NCBI RefSeq assembly: GCF_026151205.1
Contig: NC_087073.1
Location: 8,411,411 to 8,475,410, forward strand
Source of the DNA: Bolinopsis microptera
Taxonomy: Eukaryota; Ctenophora; Tentaculata; Lobata; Bolinopsidae
Direction of reading: 5' to 3'
Length of the DNA: 64,000 nt
Shown here: positions 61,525 to 64,000 of the stretch, piece after piece
How positions within the stretch are numbered: the stretch's first letter is position 1
Layout: every line of letters begins with the position of its first letter
Position numbers and translations under genes: made by a program
Notes under the pieces: generated by a model
The model's input: the letters and a program-made list of their open reading frames with translations, nothing else
Told to the model about the DNA's origin: nothing
The model's database searches: none

Positions 61525-61705
61525 CTGTAGTGCGACACGTACACTAGTGCGAAACCTTCAAGATCGACACTGTCGCATTAGAGTACGCTCCCTGGACCGT
61601 AGTGCGACACGTACCGTAGTGCGACAAAGAATTTTCAAGGCCGACACTGTCGCACTACAGTACGCTACCTGGACTGTAGTGCGACACGAACTTAAGTGCG
61701 ACAAA
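61525..61705. repeat. Tandem units with internal GTAGTGCGACA palindromes
   Basis: About 1.5-2.5 copies of a roughly 107-bp unit. In each, GTAGTGCGACA is followed by the inverted TGTCGCACTACAGTACG (or TGTCGCATTAGAGTACG), so each unit can fold on itself. Adjacent to the FLYWCH-type exon. Confidence 0.78.
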
Positions 61706-61792
61706 AAACTTTACACATTCAATAAAACTTCTGGGGAGTCCGGCCATGAGAGCATCGCATTGATTCCAGATCCAGTGGGTGTAGAGGAGAGA

Positions 61793-62002
61793 TCAGAGGA
61801 AGTTTTTGTTCCGACCCAGGTACGTTCGTACAGTGTCAGTAGTGTCGTTCGTCAGATTTAGGCGTCCGGAGCAGGTCTTATCAGTGCATCGCCATTTGAT
61901 CTTGTCGTCGCGCTTCTTATCCAGGCAGTAGCGGTATCCGTCGTGGATAACGTTTCTTAAACCAGTAGTGCGTCCAGGAATGAAGGTGATTGTAGAAGAC
62001 AT
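61793..62002 (-). CDS. FLYWCH-type zinc-finger exon or fragment
   Basis: From an ATG at 62002, minus strand: 'FIPGRTTGLRNVIHDGYRYC', then 'WRCTDKTCSGRLNL', matching the F/G, 'dGy.Y', 'W.C' and 'C.arl' positions of the FLYWCH finger. The expected final H-x-H pair is not visible before the stop at about 61793, so this is a partial domain or an exon awaiting splicing. FLYWCH fingers occur in DNA-binding proteins and next to MULE-type transposases. It is surrounded by repeats and a LINE remnant, so transposon origin is likely. Confidence 0.68.
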   Translation of the reverse strand: MSSTITFIPGRTTGLRNVIHDGYRYCLDKKRDDKIKWRCTDKTCSGRLNLTNDTTDTVRTYLGRNKNFL

Positions 62003-62286
62003 GTTGATGTTGTTCGATGCACTCTCTCTAGCAATCTCTAACCAATTCTTAAACAATCTTCCTTGTAACAAAAACAGAGGTGTTAAAATGAACTCTCTGC
62101 TCCCCAAAACAGAGGTGTTAAACTGAACTCTCTGCACTACCCTGCTGTACTATATGTCGTACACTCTCTTCTTCTTCGTAGGGGGCAGTGGTCTTTACTA
62201 CTAAGGAATAGATCAAAACCACTAAAAGATAGAGCATTGAAGCCCTGTGCTCACCCCGGTAAAGTTAATCTGTGAAGAAAGCAAGG

Positions 62287-62510
62287 TTAAGCCTTGTCCT
62301 CTCCACATTTGGTAAAACGTTTTGTTGCTTGTATGAAGCCGATGATCCTTGGTAATGAGAACTTGTCCACTATATCTGTCACACTGAGGTAGAAGGAGTC
62401 AAAGTATCCTCCTCGCTGGTAAGACCATTTCGGGCACTGACCAATAAAGTGGTTCATTGTCTCCTCTTCCATGAGACAGTGTGGACAGGTGTCGTACACT
62501 AATAAATTCC
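62287..62510 (-). mobile_element. LINE 3'-end remnant (C-terminal zinc-binding motif)
   Basis: 'DTCPHCLMEEETMNHFIGQC' followed by 'IVDKFSLPRIIGFIQATKRF' is the C-x2-C-x7-8-H-x4-C domain found at the C-terminus of many LINE reverse transcriptases. The coding ends at 62287, and the 3' tail ends near 62170 in GAAGAAGAAGA-type repeats. No RT core lies upstream, so this is a severely 5'-truncated copy. Confidence 0.72.
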
Positions 62511-62616
62511 CTAAAATACTACGCTAAAATACTGTTTAATATCTAGTAATAAAACTGCTAAAACGAGTAAATAACAACGGGACTGAAAATGTTTTAAAAA
62601 GTTGAAAACTTCACTT

Positions 62617-62674
62617 AAAAAGACAAAATGAGATCATCATATATATATATATGATGATCTCATTTTGTCTTTTT
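62617..62674. repeat. Perfect 58-bp palindrome
   Basis: 29-bp arms with no loop (AAAAAGACAAAATGAGATC... and its exact inverse) centred on an AT tract. The matching place beside gene A (about 59105-59150) has only one arm, so the second arm was added in this copy. It lies in the 3' flank of PAN gene B. Confidence 0.95.
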
Positions 62675-62754
62675 CGCTCTTAACATATATATATATATAT
62701 ATTCTAAAACCTGCTATGAAATATGTATGAAGTGGAAGAAAGTCAGTTTTTTAT

Positions 62755-63375
62755 CTATGCTTTTGGAACGAAGTCCTCCAAGCACTCAGCCTCAAGACAG
62801 GACATTTCAACGGAGGAAGGGTTAATTGGTCCATAATTCTTGGGGATCGGGGACACAGGCTTGTAAGCATCGCTCTTAACATAACATTTGCTAAGCTTGG
62901 GAAAGAAGACTATAGCCCTGCATTTTTTCATTACTCGACAGAATTTCACACAGGCTGATAGGCTAGGAAGCGATGTATAGGTGCCTCCTGGAAGTACTGC
63001 TCCGGGAAAGAGTCTATCGTATTTCGTGCAAGTTTCGATTTGCGGCTTCGTGCACGTCTTCGGTGGCTGAGACGTTATCTTGGGTGGCTCAGTTGCTTCA
63101 GTAAAAGAAAGATCTGTCAGTTGGTTCCTACAAAAAGGAAGACAACTGCTGACTTGTTCCTCAACTTCAGCACACTTATTAAGGATCCGGGGTGGCAATA
63201 CCTTCTCCTCGTAGGTGCATTTTTCCCATCCTTTAATTTTTGTCACATACCCCTTCTTCAAGCATTTAAACTGAAAAAGAGATGTAAGTCTTTTACAAGA
63301 AATCTTCTCTTTCTTTTCGCCAGCTACCACTCCCAGCCCAACAACCACCAACATGAAAAAGACGGTGGCTTTCAT
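62755..63375 (-). CDS. Secreted six-cysteine-module / PAN-Apple-like protein B
   Basis: A single-exon gene of 206 residues, same strand as and paralogous to the gene at 59202-60515. Signal peptide 'TVFFMLVVVGLGVVAG'. It has one six-Cys module (C-x10-C-x14-C-x14-C-x9-C-x3-C) against three in A, a very short stalk ('EATEPPKITSQPPK') in place of about 14 heptads, and the same PAN/Apple-like end ('CRAIVFFPKLSKCYVKSDAY') closing 'CLEAECLEDFVPKA'. Conserved flanks on both sides mark a tandem gene duplication. Extracellular role inferred as for A. Confidence 0.87.
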   Translation of the reverse strand: MKATVFFMLVVVGLGVVAGEKKEKISCKRLTSLFQFKCLKKGYVTKIKGWEKCTYEEKVLPPRILNKCAEVEEQVSSCLPFCRNQLTDLSFTEATEPPKITSQPPKTCTKPQIETCTKYDRLFPGAVLPGGTYTSLPSLSACVKFCRVMKKCRAIVFFPKLSKCYVKSDAYKPVSPIPKNYGPINPSSVEMSCLEAECLEDFVPKA

Positions 63376-64000
63376 CTATCAAAACATATGGGTTAGTATT
63401 CCACTTGTAGTTATCAATTGTTTTAGACACTCTATTTTTTGACGGGTTATTTAAGTACCTTAAAAGACATATTTATAACGTACGAAATGTGGCGGTTTTC
63501 CGAAAATTTCGCCATATTTTCGGACCGCCAAAATTTCGGTCGTCGTAATAGAATCCGTCGCATTATCTTTTAACTTATTTCAATGACTGTGCCTTCACTG
63601 CTTTATTTTGTTTCTAAAAAGTAATATCAAGTAAAATAAATAAATAAATTCTGGCATCTTGGGACAAATTATCACCACACCAATGACGAATTGAATGTCA
63701 AGCAATACAGTTTAAATTTGCATTAAAATACATGTATGTGCTAACATGAAAGTCTTACAGTCTTAATACAGACTAAGTTTGAACATGATTTTACTTAACG
63801 GGTGATACTCGTAAAATATCTGTTCCATATATTGGACCGTCGACGAGTCCAACTCGTCCTGGTAGGTTGTAAACCTACAAGATTTTACCGAATTTCAGAA
63901 ATTTCCTCACTGCTTACTGTCACAAAAAATGATGAAAAATACCCTTATTTTCTGTGACGTCCGAAATTTGACGGTTTTTGTTCAATTTCGCCATATTTTC
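63376..64000. other. Upstream flank of PAN gene B with a repeated motif
   Basis: The first 70 bp resemble the upstream flank of gene A. ATTTCGCCATATTTTC occurs at about 63506 and again at the right edge (about 63985). The first copy is followed by inverted GGCGG/CCGCC and CCGAAAATTT sequence. This may be two ends or copies of an unrecognised repeat continuing past the window. Confidence 0.5.

Overview
The window is animal nuclear DNA. Genes have many short exons with GT-AG introns, signal peptides sit on separate first exons, the base composition is AT-rich, and MITEs, LINE fragments and tandem repeats are dense. Two tandem ionotropic glutamate receptor (iGluR) genes of a divergent type, plus secreted PAN/Apple-like proteins, suggest an early-branching marine invertebrate. 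A ctenophore is my best guess, but this is inference only.

Layout. 1-1470 (-): LINE reverse transcriptase fragment leaving the left edge. 1593-4678 (-): three exons of a secreted serine beta-lactamase-like hydrolase, continuing past the left edge. 4679-19755: no gene recognised, but a hAT-type MITE (6242-6502), a 32-bp minisatellite of about 81 copies (7009-9596), a 1.6-kb TIR element (16174-17775) and a 151-bp exon-like direct repeat (17979 and 18461). 19756-33086 (+): iGluR gene 1, 18 exons from signal peptide to a long basic/serine-rich cytoplasmic tail. One exon is 1 base shorter than its paralogous exon, which breaks the frame. A two-exon antisense gene for a protein of repeated zinc-ribbon modules (30651-31945) lies inside its last intron.

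33087-40137: no gene seen. 40138-47303: a large interrupted palindrome made from two inverted copies of a PIN/asteroid-like plus CXC-domain gene; the right copy is split by a 5'-truncated LINE (43113-45758). 47304-50187: minisatellites and a third hAT MITE. 50188-58670 (+): iGluR gene 2, 14 exons, intact up to the start of M1; no membrane-domain exon follows in the window. 59202-60515 and 62755-63375 (-): two tandem paralogues encoding secreted proteins with a six-cysteine module, a Thr/Pro stalk and a C-terminal PAN/Apple-like domain. Between them lies a composite insertion with a FLYWCH-type exon and a LINE 3' remnant.

Functional reading. The two receptors share exon phases across the amino-terminal and S1 domains, so they are tandem duplicates. 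Gene 1 has lost three introns still present in gene 2. Its ligand pocket keeps the carboxylate-binding Arg but has Gly where classical receptors have the amine-binding Asp/Glu. The rest of the window is mainly mobile-element debris and tandem arrays, several sitting in receptor introns.
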